Below, piece after piece: positions 14,701-27,709 of a DNA stretch of 64,000 nucleotides. Positions within the stretch are counted from its first letter, which is position 1; each line of letters opens with the position of its first letter. This stretch comes from Trochalopteron elliotii. Lineage: Eukaryota > Chordata > Aves > Passeriformes > Leiothrichidae. A program made the translations under genes and the position numbers. Below the pieces are notes generated by a model. That model had not been told where the DNA came from. It did not search any database and saw nothing but the letters and a program-made list of their open reading frames with translations. The stretch spans positions 947,527 to 1,011,526 of the forward strand of contig JANPWX010000204.1 in NCBI GenBank assembly GCA_024734555.1. Direction: 5' to 3'.

Positions 14701-16873
14701 CTCTGGTTAGTGGGAGGAGAGGGATTGCCTGAACATGGCCGACACACTCCACTGAGAGAATATAAATTGCTGGTGCTGTATGAACACTGTGAGGAGATTA
14801 GATCTGTTTGGAATTCTGGAATCCAAAGAGCTGGGTGCTGAGTGGAAAGCCTTGAAACCTCAGGCTGAGGTTTGGCTGACATGGTTGGCATATCTGGCTT
14901 GAAACTACAAGAAGAGAGGGTCTGAAATGCATGGCTGAGGTACTTGGAAGCAAAGTGAAATCCTGTTTATCAAATTGTCTTTACATATTTCTCTGTCATG
15001 TTAAGTTTTGCCTTCACAGACATATGGTCTGTTCATATCAAGCACGAGTAGAATTTGCCTTTCTTATATACAGTGCGAAGTGTGTGTGTGTGAGCACAAT
15101 TTATATCTGTGGATGAAATGGAAACAGGCAGAATAACTTAGAAAAGTACTATCAGCTGAGAAAGTGTTAGAGAAGCAGCAGCAAAATAAAGTACAGCACT
15201 CCAATTTCCAAACTGATTAGAGACAGATTATTGGAAGAAAATCTGAAGAATGTGAGCAATACAAATACCTCATGAAATCTGGGACTTTTTTCTTTCCAAA
15301 ATTCTTTAGGCACTGGCTCTTGTATTACTAGATGTTTTGGAAGTGAGGTATAATCTAGGACTATCTGTAGTGTGATCTAGGGACATTATGTGTGTGTTTT
15401 TTCCTACCTATTTGGTGATACCCATTTTCATGACAACTGTGGGCGCTCCCAGACATGCCCACCACACCAGATGTGACAAAGTAATCAGCTGGAGTTTGGA
15501 ATTTGTGCCAACTGAATATTAGTTTTGTGTCTTTGTTGCCTTGTGATACCTTGATGCTTATGTTTCCAGACTCATTGTTTCATTTATTTTATTTGTGCAT
15601 GGCCTTTCAGTCAGCTGTCTTAGATGGAAAAAGTTTGCTTACTTCACCAGAAGTTTCCCCACCATTTTAGCTTTATATTTCAAAAGAATAGCAATAAATT
15701 TTGGTTTATAATTATTTTAGTGTTTGAGGGTGTCAGCAATGAGGAAGCAGAGAATGAGACTTAGGCTTAGTGTAAAGCTTCTGTGAAGTCCCAGTGCTTA
15801 CAGGAACAAGAGAAATCTCAGGTGACATCTAAATAGAAGTCCTAAAAGAAAATTGTGCTATGGAAGCTAAGTGCACTCAATTTTTGAAGAGAGGACACTA
15901 AGACAAATTGTCAGATCAGGATGGAAACGAATCTTAGGTCTATAGAGGGATGCATCTTGCTGATGGCACTTCTGCTTTGAAAGATGAACCAAGGAAATGG
16001 ATAAGTGAAATCATTCTTTTGGAGAGCCAACATTGAAAAGAGAGACAGAGAATGAAGGAAGATGGAGCTGTAGTTGCAGGAAGCCTTGTTTTCACATGTG
16101 CAAATTGAGTGTATTCTGGGAAGGAGCGAGGGGAACAAGATACGCAAGGTGGCAACTGAGGAGAGAGTCTGAACACACAAAGCTGTCAAGGAATGCCTGA
16201 TAGAAAGGAACGTTGTGTTGAGGAAAAGGAAAATGAGGAGAAATGAAGTTGGCATAAGGAGAACGTTACATGTTAATTTTCCCCTGAAAATATTTTTATT
16301 TCCTAAGAAGGGTGCTGGAAAGTCTGACATTGAACAAAAACATTAAAAGTTGTTTTAGGATCTCTATGTTTGTTTTGGTACAAATGTTGTACAAGTTACC
16401 TTTGAGTTAAGGGAGTGGTTCTTTTACAGAGTTGAGACACGAGCTTACTCAGTGTTGTATGTGAGGTGCAGGTATTGCATATTGCAATCAGTGTTGTTAA
16501 TTCAAAGCTGCCAGGAGATGTGGGAAGGAGAACCTAAAAGTCACATGGAAAAGAGATGTCTGTTTTAAGCAAGGGAAAGCAGAGAGGAATCTGGTAACTC
16601 TAGTGGGATTTATAAGAATATCTGAAAATGTTGCTAACTAAAAATGGCATAATGAGTCTGACAGCAGTTTTTGGATAAACATAGTTAATATTTGCTGAGG
16701 CATAATGCCCTGTTCATTGTGTGTAATCAATACCTTGTCCAAATTCAAAGTATATATTGGCACATGTAAACACATTCATCTCTACATCAATTACTAAATG
16801 AAGAAATATTTTAATATGCTATAAGTTGATAACAACTTCTCCTCTAGTGTCTCTAGTATCTCCTTTGGAAGTT

Positions 16874-16922
16874 ATGTATATATAACCACATGTTATATAT
16901 ATGTGTGTGTATGTATATATGT
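16874..16922. repeat. AT/GT dinucleotide-like tract
   Basis: Alternating purine-pyrimidine sequence with tatatata, ttatatatatgtgtgtgt and atgtatatatgt segments, an interrupted compound microsatellite. Confidence 0.8.
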
Positions 16923-19352
16923 AGTTGAACCTTGTGCTACATTTAGGCTTGTGGTTTTATTTAAAACATTTTTGAGAATGATATCCAGAAGAAGTAGTGT
17001 AAACAGATGAAGGCCTGTAGTTTTTAACACAGAAATGGATTTGGAATAATTTTTGAAGCTCATCTTTAGAATTGTCAAAATAAATATTATTGTACATGTA
17101 TTTAAAATGTGAGCATGAAATAAATGTATATTCTGTGGCAAACTTTGGTAATTTAAATCTACATGGATTTTCCAGTAGGAAACAATAGAGAATTTGTGAC
17201 AGATACTGGCACTGTCTTCTCAGTATTTATTGTGGTGAAGCAATGTACTCTTGGCTTTTGCCTGGTATTTGTCTGTGGTTGTTAAAGCTGTGTTTTAATG
17301 TTGGGAATTTCTTGTGGCCTGTGGTGTTTTGCAAACCTTTGTGAACTGAACATGATGATAATCGCCTGTGACTACAGAAGCCTGAATCTGGTGAGGAGAG
17401 AAATCGTCATTCCAGTCGCAAACCCTAATTTACTCCCACTTAAGAATTGCCTTTGTCATCTTTTATAAGATGTCATGTAAGTGAAAAGCACTGTGTTGAA
17501 CATAATGCAGAGTGCTGTGATACAGATATCAACCGGATCCACTGGTGGGATAGTGGCCCTGCCCCCTCAGTGGAAAAAAGGACAGTTTAAATATAACTTC
17601 TTGACTTTTATTTAATAGCCAGTGGCACAATCTTTACTAATTTACGATGGCTTACAATAATGAACAATGAGCCTTGAGAGCAGAGATTCTAAAATGTGTT
17701 TGTCTTGGGCTTGAAGTTTATCTTAAGCTATCTGAAGGTTACTGGTAAGGATGTCTTTCTCTCTTATCTGCTCATTGTAGATAAAAATTGTAATTTTGTG
17801 AGGTGAAAGGTTAGTAGTCATCTATGCAAACTTTTTCTGCCATTTAATAATCTATCTGTTAAAAAATTATTTTTTAGCCATGTTAAAAATATGTGTTTCA
17901 ATTAAAAGAATCTATGGTAATTTTGCTCTGCTCATTATAAAACCTAAGATGTTTCAAGAATAGTAATTGCTTGGTGTTTCACAGCTATTTTTCTGAACAA
18001 TTAAAAAAAAAAAAGTTGGTGCATTATCCTGAAAAAGTTCAAAGAATGTGATTATGAATGATTCTAGGTTATTTCTCTCTTTCAGGAGACAATGTTCATT
18101 TGGGAAATATTTTTGCCTTCCTTTTTCTGTGGAGAAAAAATGATACATTCATGTGCAATACTAGAGACCAGAAACATTACTCATTTTGGTAGGCAAAATT
18201 GCTGAAATAGCTTACGTGGTACACCAACAAAAAAGGTCTGCTCAGTATTAATCTTTGGACTTGAAAAATGAAAATGGATTTGTTTTGAGAACAGAGACCC
18301 TTTTCTCTTCAAGTTAGGATTCATCATTCCTTTGTTTGACTTTTCAGTTTAGCTTATTTGTTCAAAGGCTAGTTGAAGTATCAGATGTCTTTGCAGATTG
18401 ATAATAGAGGGAAGGTGGAAAAGAAGACTTTAGACTAATAAGACTTTAGTGGATATATTGAAGTTAAGGGTTTTAAAGGGGGCAAGGATTTTAAAGGGTT
18501 TTAAAGGGTGTTCTTTGCCCCCAAGTCTCTGTCTGGTTAATTTTCATCTTTGTGTGATGTGCCTGACTTGACTTGTCAGTAACTTGTCTTCTCTGCTGTG
18601 ATCCAGTTTCATTTCTTGAGCTCCTTTCGTACTTCTCCCTGCAAAATGAGAATATAAGCTGAATACCTTTGGCTTTCTACTCCAAATAAATGGAAGAAAT
18701 TGCAAAGATTCTGTATTTAATTCTTTTACTCTTGATGATATAATGCCTGAAAGCCCTAAAAATTTCCCAGAAAAATATACCTGTAGAATCCCTTCTTAGT
18801 TAATTTAATATATTGGTCATTGCCAGTGGTGGGGAAATCTAGATCTGTTATTGTGCCTGACTGATGTTTATCTACTTAATATCACAAACAGATTCCACAG
18901 CTATTACTTTTCCTGCTTCATCTTCTTTACTACCTATTTTTGATGTAGAAGTACCCTGAAAAATAAATATTTCACCGTCACGATCTCAAATGCAAGTCTC
19001 TGCTTTAAGTAGGAAAATAGGGAATTAATCTGACTTGTCTGATTTCATTAAGCAAGGCATGTGCTATTATGTATAACCAAGTAGTAGTGACAGTTTAAAT
19101 GGCTTCAATGTTCCTGGTCTAATGTTTTCAGAAGTAGGAAGATAGTTTTCAGGAAGACTTGATGAAATTGCATCTTCGGATCTGGAGGCTTGGTATATCT
19201 GGTGCATTTAGAGACCTTTTCAAGGTCTTTCTCATTGTAACTACCTAGGTAGTCTGAGTGAAGGCAAAATCACCAAAACCTGCTCCCAAGTGTACACCAT
19301 AGACATGACACTTCCAAGGATGACAGTTAACATACTTTGAAAGATTCAGTTA

Positions 19353-19425
19353 GTGCTTTTTGTTTGTTTGGGGTTTTTGGGGTGGTTTTGGTTTTGTGTT
19401 TGGCTTTTTTTTTTTTTTTTTTTTT
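19353..19425. repeat. GT-rich tract ending in poly-T (21 T)
   Basis: T/G-rich sequence (gtttgtttggggtttttggg, then gtggttttggttttgtgtttggc) leads directly into 21 T at 19405-19425. The 129-codon frame starting here is a compositional artefact. Confidence 0.85.
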
Positions 19426-19433
19426 CCTACTTT

Positions 19434-19477
19434 ACAAAATTAAATTTTGGAGTGAACAAAATTAAATTTTGGAGTGA
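19434..19477. repeat. Perfect 22-bp tandem duplication
   Basis: Two identical adjacent 22-bp units, 19434-19455 and 19456-19477, begin acaaaattaaattttggagt and end ga. The absence of any difference suggests a recent duplication. It lies between two poly-T runs, a setting prone to replication slippage. Confidence 0.95.
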
Positions 19478-19518
19478 AAAGCTGTGGGCACCATTGTGTA
19501 TCTATGAAGATGTAGTCC

Positions 19519-19540
19519 TTTTTTTTTTTTTTTTTTTTTT
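19519..19540. repeat. Poly-T tract (22 T)
   Basis: An uninterrupted T run about 40 bp downstream of the 22-bp tandem duplication and about 95 bp after another T run. Confidence 0.95.
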
Positions 19541-20867
19541 AAGTTTGTGTCAGTTTATGAAGACAGGAGCAAAACTTAAAGCTTTTTCTTCTTCAGGGTA
19601 TCATTTTCAGTGTGTCACGCTCCTGAGAACCACCTGGTTCTTCTGCTTTTTCATTCACAAATATGAATTTGGTAGGCTTTGCTGTCACTTTACCAACCAT
19701 GAGGAATTAATTTCTTTCAGTTGTAGTAGGAATAAAAAATAAAGGAGTTGAATCAGTTATTAGGTGTGGCTTGGCGTTGTTCTTGTATCCTAACCCTATG
19801 TGGAAATTCTGCTGCTTACGGTAAAGTAAAGGTGCAGCCTGTCAAACTGATTTGTTCAAAGCTGCTGTGGAGAAATAAATTAATGGTTAACTAAGTTTGG
19901 CTTGCATTCCATTGCTTCACTGTGACAAAAGCCATTTTATACTTGATTTCTTTGCTGTAATGTGCTTCTGGAGAACTTGCTTGCGTTGCCTTTTCCATGC
20001 AATTGTTTTACCTGTAAATTAGGGCCCTATGATTATCCTTGATAAATATATGGATTTACTGGGTCTGTAGTTATTGCTGATAAACTGTCATCACAAAAAA
20101 GACTGTAATGACTGCCCTCTTAAACTTCTGGTCCATTAAACCAAAACAGAGAAAAGCTTTGAAGTGCAAAAAAAAAGAAGGAAGAAAGTATGAAGAAGTA
20201 TACAAGATAATTTAGGAGCTACTGTGAGTTAGATCCATAGTCCAGGAGAGTGTGACCACTTAGGCTTGGATTGTCACATGGAAATATGGGAATTAACACA
20301 GTAGATTTTGGGCTTTGAATTATAAAAAACTTGCTTATTCAGATGTCAGCATTTGGCAGTGAAGTATCTGTGAGCTCACCCTACAAGTGCAGGGAGCAGG
20401 GCAAGGCTGTTGGAAGTACATTGTATTGTCCCTTGATCGTGTCTCTGCTTCTCTGTGGCTATGGATAACAATTTTCATGGCTAAAAATGATTGCTGGAGA
20501 ACTTTTTTATAACTCAGAACTTTGTTGATGAATGATATAATATATTTTACTAGGTGATTAGTGGAAGGGATGGCAGGTGACTTACACCAGTAGTTCTTCC
20601 ATCATCCCACAAATGATTCATAGGCAGGTATCATCATAAAACAGGCAGATGTTAGTTGGTAGCCAGCATTATGGCAGAATACATCTAGTAAATAATAAAA
20701 GTTGTAAAATGCATGCATGAAAATTTTCAATTAACACTTTCTAAAGAGAAAAGGATTATATTCAATCCAACCCATAGTGAGAGTCTGGAAGATATTCAAA
20801 AGTGAACTTAAGCCTTTCTGTTTAATATAAGTGAAATAAAACGATATTGTGGGACAACAGTTTCAGA

Positions 20868-20934
20868 AAATCAGAATGGTCAAAGTTGAAAGGCACCTCT
20901 GTGGATTATGAAGTCCTGCTCAAAATTTTTCCAC
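20868..20934 (-). mobile_element. CR1 LINE fragment, antisense
   Basis: The + strand shows the reverse complement of a CR1 3' end: a diverged tcagaatggt motif, then agttgaaaggcacctctg and a diverged aagtcctgctcaa. Similarity fades after about 65 bp, so this is a short, old scrap. A 93-codon frame beginning here is coincidental. Confidence 0.7.
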
Positions 20935-22898
20935 GATAGAGAATTCCCAAAGGTCATTGAAAGTCAAAAAACAACTGACCTCTGCTCGAGGTTTGGAGAA
21001 GTGGCATTATGCCAGGCTTGTATTGCTGCATTTTCAGCTAGCTACCCATGTTCCAAAGAACTGCTTAACTTGTCTCTTACTGCTATTCCCCTCTTTTTAG
21101 CCTTTAAATGTCATGATTTAGTGTTATCAATGTTTTGTTTCCCGTGGTTAAGAGTCACGCCTTTGTACGTGGTGTTACTGTTATTTTAAAATCTTAATCC
21201 TTTAAGAGCTTTCACCCTTAAACAAATATTTTGGGTTCTTGATGACCTGGTGTTTATGGTCTCTGTAAGGATGTTTTTTCTTCAAGTTCTTCAGTTAGTC
21301 AAGAGTAAGTGGGATTTTACAAAACTGTAAGGATTTTCCCATGATAAACTACTGCTCCAAAGCCAGGAGTAGTTGTAACTCATCTGTGTGTGGTGCTTCA
21401 TCCAGACATTTTCTAGGCAGGAGTCTAAAAACACTTAAAGCATAAGCAACTTAAAGGAGGTAAGCAAAGAGAAGTGCAGAGATGTGCTTTTTTTTTTTCT
21501 TTCTGGTGTTTGTTACTAACACAGTGGTTTCCTGGGTCACTGAGTCTAATTTCTAGCTTTTCCTGCCATCAGGCAATTGTCATACAGGTCCTTTCAAAGG
21601 CTTATTATGCTTCATATTAATTATCTGTTTTGCTGGAAGATGTATCTTGTTTGCAGAGGTAAAATATTGTTATTAACTCTCATCATGTTTGAATTGTTTA
21701 GCTCAACAAAACCTAACCTACAGTCCCTGCTTTCATATAAAGAGATGATTTTACACTTGTGATGTGGCTTTGTTTTTTGTTTGGTTTTTGATTTTTTCTT
21801 CAGGGATGGAATAGGTAGCTAGGTAACTTACCACTAATAAATTGTCTAAAAGATCACCTTAAGAACCCTTTGAAAGCATGTTTTTTGTGTGTCATTCTTC
21901 ACCAGAGAATACAGACTGAGATAAATCTTGGAGTACAGATGTCCCTATGTCAAGTGAAGCTTAAATGTAACTTTAGGGATGAGAGGAGTTGTGAATGTCA
22001 GAGTTCCTTGCAGGTGACTCTGAGATGGTCAAAGAATCTGAGATGACCAGCTCAGCTGGAAACCAATGAGAAGATAGCCTTAACTTCTCTGGTTTCCAGT
22101 GTCAGGAGGTGTGTTATTGAGGAAAAAAAAAAAGAAGTAATAGGGTGTTAGCTGGCCTGGAAGACTTGAGATTCCAAAGTTGTCACCCAAGTGTTTGATT
22201 TGCTGCCCTGAAGTTCTCTTGGGTCATGTCAGCTGCAAAGGCTGCCTCACAGCATTGCTTGAACATTCAAGTGGAATTAATTATGTTTTCATGATTTCTA
22301 AATTAGTTCAGCAAAATTGTCTGTAACTTTCACAAGGCAAATGCTTTTTATTATGTCAACAAAATTTTTATATGTTAGATAAAATTTCTTTAGCTGTCCC
22401 TTTCAGCTAGCTTCCATTTAGTGTTTCTTTTGTAACATGACACTGTTTTCATGATTGTATTAATTTTTAGTTTTGTGGTAATTAAAACCTTTGATTCAGT
22501 GTTTTAAAATGCCTTTAACACTGTGAAAGCATTGAATAGGGATAGAAATTTGTTATTGAATAGGATTTGTTACTCTTTGATATATATTGGTCTTGCTCTG
22601 CATGGCATTTCATCTGCAGAGAATTATTTTATTGCAAAACAAACTTTCTTTTATGTGCTGTTCAACCTTTATCAATTCTATTGCAAGTACCAGGTTTGAG
22701 TATATCTGGAATACTGTACTGTGCTGTTACAAAACTGAAAATTAATGAATGAAATAAGTGTGTATGAAGTAGAAAAGAAAATTAGAGTTTTCTTTTTATA
22801 TTCTTACGAAAGACTGAAATTTTATACCTGGTGCAGTTAATAGAACACATCTGATGAAGCTAGTTGATATAACTCCACTGCTTCTTTTGGTTAGAATT

Positions 22899-22960
22899 TT
22901 GGTTGGGTTTTTTTTTGCATTTTGTTTTTCAGTGTTTTTGGGGTTGGTTTTTTTGTGTTG
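22899..22960. repeat. GT-rich low-complexity tract
   Basis: T-rich sequence with G runs (ttggttgggttttttttt and tttttggggttggttttttt). It is immediately followed by two copies of actgtggttt. Confidence 0.75.
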
Positions 22961-25900
22961 TACTGTGGTTTTACTGTGGTTTAGCACAGATGTGATAATT
23001 TCTGTCTGCACACAGCTCTCTAGCACATCTTTCCACCATGCACTGGAATTCATCCATGTAACAAGTTTGATTTCAGATAATCTAGCTAGTAGAAGCCCTA
23101 GTATGCCTGAGAAAAATATGTTGTAGATTGAATACTTTATGGAAATTACAGTATATAAGTTTTTCCTTTTAAAAAGTTTTTAATATTTTCATCTCCAATT
23201 CTTCTTCACCTCTCTCTAATTATATGTATTAGAACCTAGCAGGAAGAAATTGTCAATGAAACACTACATTTCTCTTGAAACTAAACCTTTTAATGATCAC
23301 TTTTATCTAACTGATGCATTGTTTTCTGTATATGATGATGTGGCAGGACTGCTGTCAACGCTGGGAGATTGTGCCTCCTTCACTACCATGACTGGTCAGA
23401 AGTAGTCAAGTGGAGACAGGACAAGTCTTCAAATTGTGCTGAAAACACAATTCTTGGTGGTGGTGGTGCATTGCTTACAGGAAAACAGCTTTTACAAAAC
23501 CTGGGAAGACTTGTATTCCTAAGGGTAGGCTTTGGGCTACAGAGTTGTTTTCCCTCTTTCCTGGCTACATTTTTTTTACTAAATTGACTAGGTATGTTTT
23601 GGGAGTGCTTATTTTGATCAGTGAGTCAAATGAGCTAATGATGATGATACCTAAACTTTTGGATCCTGACAAGAGTTAAAAATTCTGTGATGCCAGTCCT
23701 TAAGAAGTACATTTCTTATATTTCTGCTAGTGCAGGCTTCATGATGATTACAGGATGCATTGTTAGGGCTGTGAAGCAATGTGGAGGTTTACATATTTCT
23801 TAAGCATTAAACTTTGATAACTAAATGCCTATAGGAGTCTCTGCTGTAATAATTGCTACTTTTTCCATTTCATTCAAACATTGTTAAGTATTTAGATTGG
23901 TCAAAATGTTTATTTCTGGAATAATAATAAATAAATAGTGATTGTCATCATCTGGATTTTAGAGCTGGGATATGAAAAGATGTGTTATTTTCTGATGCCT
24001 AAACCAAAATAGGTTTTTTAAAATTTTTTATTATTATTATTTTATTTTGTTCTTCTCATCATGCACCTAGTTTTCAGCTTGGAGCCCTTTACAGGGTGGC
24101 AAATATATAGGTAAGACTGATGTGATTGACAGAATCTAGTTAGATTTCCAAATGTCCCTCTGCATAAATTATAGTGAAGCTAAGCTGCAATTCTGTGAGA
24201 TACTTCCTTAGACACAGAGTTGTTTCATCATGTTCATATGGGACCAGAGTGGGTGCCAAAAAACAGTGCAAACACAGAAGTTTGTAGGTAAAAGCTGTAC
24301 TGGAATTGCAAGGACAGTATGTAATTATGAGGTCCTGTCGAAGAACTCACCAACTGTGAGTGACTGAGAAATAGAATGACAGGCGCGTTTTAGTGTTGAT
24401 AGTGAGATATAAAAAAATGCACACTCCATAAAATCTAAATTTCACACACAGAATGATGGACTCAGTGGAAGCTTGCCGTTGCCACTCTGCAGCAAAATTG
24501 TGGGGTTCATAAAAACATCAGCATGAGCCCAGTGATGGTCAAAAAAAGCAAATGAAGTGTTAAGAATGGTTTAAAAAGTTCAGTATAAATTAGGTAATGA
24601 TATTAAGCTGTTGAATAAATTATGACTCACCCATATTTTGATTACTGTGTGCCAGCTCTGTCCTCATTATCGTCAAAGAATTTAGTGCTGTTAGGGAGTT
24701 TTAGAGAGAAGGATGAGCATAATCAAAGAAAAGGGAATGGCTTTTATATGAGATTGGCTGAACAATCTGGGACTCTTCAAATTTGAGACAAAATTACTTT
24801 TAGATTTACACTTAGGATATATACTAGAGGTTTACAAAGTTGTGAATAATATAAAAGGCTGACTCGGATCAATTTGTCACTGATTTTGGTCATTAAAGGA
24901 AGTCTGGTATAAACCATACAAATGGAAACATCTCTTAATGCTGTCAATAGTAAACCCGTGGATTTTTCCAAATGACACTGTTCACTAAAAGCTTGCATGG
25001 TTTTAGGAGAAAATGGCCCAGTAAATGGATGAGAAATACATTAGGAATGGCTAAATACATAGGAGTGCATCCAGTTCAGAAGTTCCTGTGGCACTGGATC
25101 TTCATTTGTATCTGAATGTAGGTACTTCATACACAAGGATGTGCAATTCTGTTTGAAGAAGTAAATGACTATTTCTGCATCATCTTGGAACTGTGTAGAA
25201 AATTCTGGGATGAAGTCTGATTCCCTTGAGTAGCATTTGAATTAGCTGAAATATTCAGCACTTCCCATTCTCATTCATTGTGTCTGTTCTGGTACAAGCG
25301 AGACAGGATAGCTGTCTCCATAACCCTGCTCTGTGCCAGCCCAATTCATCCCCTGGAAACAGTTTCTCTCTCCCCTCCATTAAAGAAAGTGAAATCTCTC
25401 AGAAGTGAACTATATGGGCATGCAATTAAATTGTTATAAGTGGAGGGATATTTATGGTTGCACAGACAACTAATGTCTTCTGGCTAGAGTGATAGTCTGA
25501 ATCATTTTTCATCTAAAACAAAAGGGTTGAAGCCATTCTTTCTAGAACTGTAAACTGAACAGCAGTGCAGATGAAGTGCAGGATTCACTCTCAAAGACTT
25601 GTATCTTATTAGGATAAGCCTCCTCTGGTGAAAGCAATGGCTGAACAGTCTGTTTTTTCTCAAGCAGTTTGTGTATTTGGGGAAAAGAACTACCTCAGGT
25701 TCTTGTCCGACTCGTCAGCATTTTGAACTGCTGTTTTCACCTATGTGTGCAATTCCCTTTTTCCATTTCACATTTTAAATGTGAACTGATATTATCAAAT
25801 TAAAGCCTGTTAATATATTTTTAACTGAGCTGCACTTTTTGCTATATTTTATCTACAGTTATGAATGTTTCATAGTTGCATTTGTACCAATTATGAATAT

Positions 25901-27627
25901 AAAAAATGATATTATATATATGAAATCTCAGTTCTCTAATATCTGTCTTTTTAATCACTGTATTTTTCTTTTGCTTACCTTGTAAACCGTATCCGTTATA
26001 ACTTTTCACAGACTTCTCACCTTTCCATGTTTCTCCCATGTTTTCTGGGGTTTATTTTGCTATATGTTGTTATTTTTCTTCTTCTCATGGATCTTCATGT
26101 CTTTATCTTTCCATTTTCTGTGGGTTTCTCCTTTTCTGATAACTTCCTACTCCTGCTGGGTGAAGATTACTAGAATTAATCTGGCAGAGGTAAAAAAAAC
26201 TGAAGTAAATCAATTCCCAGCAGTTTCCCAAGAAAGGTAGCTTTCTCTCCTCTGACTCCCAGTGTAAGAAGGTATCAACACACAGGAGAAGGACACACTT
26301 ATATAGGCACAGCTTTCCTGAGAATTGGATCTAAGTTATTTCCAAGGGAATTCATAACAACCCAGTTAGAGTGAGGTGCAAATTTTGTTCAGTTCTTAGC
26401 ATTAGTGCTCTAATTTTTTAACTAGACTTTGAGAAACAATTTGCCTTCAGAGTTTGTGCGTGTTATAGAACTGTATTGTGTTGTAAAGAAACCAGTCTGT
26501 CATGAGTACTTTAAATATTATGTTTATTTTTTACTGAGCTGTCTTCCATACCATGCAACCATTTAAATAAAAAAGATGAAAATTCAAATTATTAAATAAT
26601 TAAAGATATTTATATTGATGGTCATTACTGGGAACAAGTGCCAGCTCTCTGAAAATGCCTTAAGAATGGGTAGACATTGTCAAACAGTGCTCTGGTCAGA
26701 AATGTCAATGGATAAGACACAATGGGAAAGTAAGATTTCCAGACACTAAATTAATTTCCATCACACTGTTGTTGGCCAAGGCAGGATGAAGAGGCAGAGA
26801 ATGAAGTGGATTTTGTAACTAAATTCCATTTGGGTGCAAATAAAATTAGAAGGGGAAAAAAAAAATTAGATTGGCTTGAAGTGCAGTCTTAGCAAGAATG
26901 TCTGGAGAAACTGAAGAAGGATTGTAGTCCAGTGCTATCAAAGTATACATTCCCCACAAGCATCCTCTTTCTGCAGTCAAAGCACAATTTCAGGAATGCT
27001 CTGAACCACCACTAGGCAATTCTTTGCTGTTAATTGCCCGTTTGGGGTGGGACAAGACACTGGATGTGAAGACAGTCTCTTCTTTTACTTCATGTGTAGG
27101 AATTTCCTCATTGCCGTGAAAGAAAGAAGAATGAAGCGAAATACTACTGCATAAATCTCATGCTACAGCTGTTCTTTTTGCTGCCACAGGGGAGTGCCAC
27201 ACTAATTCTGTGTTTTCCTGTGCAACTGTGCTGCTGAAGTTTACAGGAGATTATACTGTGACCCCCAGGAAGAATACAAATTTTGTTAAAATTGGTTGAT
27301 CACTGGTGTGCTGTGATGCCTAACCTGTCTGGAAGTAATGGCATTTTTTCAGAATTGAATCATGTTTGCACATTTAGCTGAGATAAAGCAGTATACAGTT
27401 AAACATGTTTTTTCTGGTGTGCTATGAGAAGCAAATCCAAAGCAAGCCATGTATATGAGTGGTATGGAACTGCACCACACTGAGTAATAAATATTCCATT
27501 CAGTTGTCAAACCTTGTAGGAACTTCAACTAAATGAAAAAGGCAATGTGTCTTATATCTACACGCTTGCCACCGGGGGAATTCTGTAGAAATGAGTGTTG
27601 TAAACATTTTTTCTTTCATTTTGACAG

Positions 27628-27709
27628 GTAATATTTGAAGCTGAAGTCTCAGATGGAAGAAATGGCTACATTGCCATTGATGACATCCAGGTCCTGAGTT
27701 ACCCTTGTG
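27628..27709 (+). CDS. PTPRK: PTPRK exon 4: C-terminal end of the MAM domain
   Basis: This 82-bp coding exon of receptor-type tyrosine phosphatase kappa is a single-pass plasma-membrane protein exon; the extracellular MAM, Ig and FN3 domains mediate homophilic cell-cell adhesion and the cytoplasmic phosphatase domains act on junctional and signalling proteins. It reads in phase 0 from [15 protein letters not shown], then [15 protein letters not shown], and ends with a split codon (G + AT = Asp) completed by exon 5. The IAIDDIQVL stretch is the typical last strand of a MAM domain, and the final Cys (codon at 27706-27708) is a conserved MAM cysteine. The acceptor is ttttgacag and the donor is G|gtaagt, a full consensus. 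The 82-bp length and 0-to-1 phase match exon 4 of the R2B family. The sequence differs from the human peptide I recall at a few residues around DGRN, as expected for a bird orthologue. The exon begins with GTAATA, so the acceptor AG is followed directly by a 5' splice-site-like sequence. Confidence 0.96.

Larger units (their letters stand above)
1..27627 (+). other. PTPRK: PTPRK intron 3 (3' part)
   Basis: This is AT-rich, CpG-poor sequence with no recognisable exon, ending in a clear acceptor (pyrimidine-rich tttctttcattttgacag) just before exon 4. It continues beyond the left edge of the window, and I found no trace of the roughly 272-bp exon 3 expected upstream. It holds a sense CR1 3' end near 11.03-11.09 kb, an antisense CR1 fragment near 20.87 kb, poly-T tracts at 3.17, 19.41 and 19.52 kb, GT-rich tracts at 11.69, 19.35 and 22.90 kb, an AT/GT dinucleotide tract at 16.88 kb, and small tandem duplications at 3.03, 5.62 and 19.43 kb. 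Open frames of up to 139 codons occur on both strands, but none resembles a known family. The intron number rests on exon-length matching to the R2B phosphatase family and is inferred. Confidence 0.85.

Noticed and set aside
15911..16330. 139-codon minus-strand frame, hydrophobic
   Set aside because: It is the complement of a purine-rich stretch, giving Ser/Phe/Leu-rich sequence. It resembles no known protein and lacks exon signals.
19353..19742. 129-codon plus-strand frame rich in Phe, Leu and Trp
   Set aside because: It is produced by GT-rich and poly-T tracts and has no domain or codon signature.
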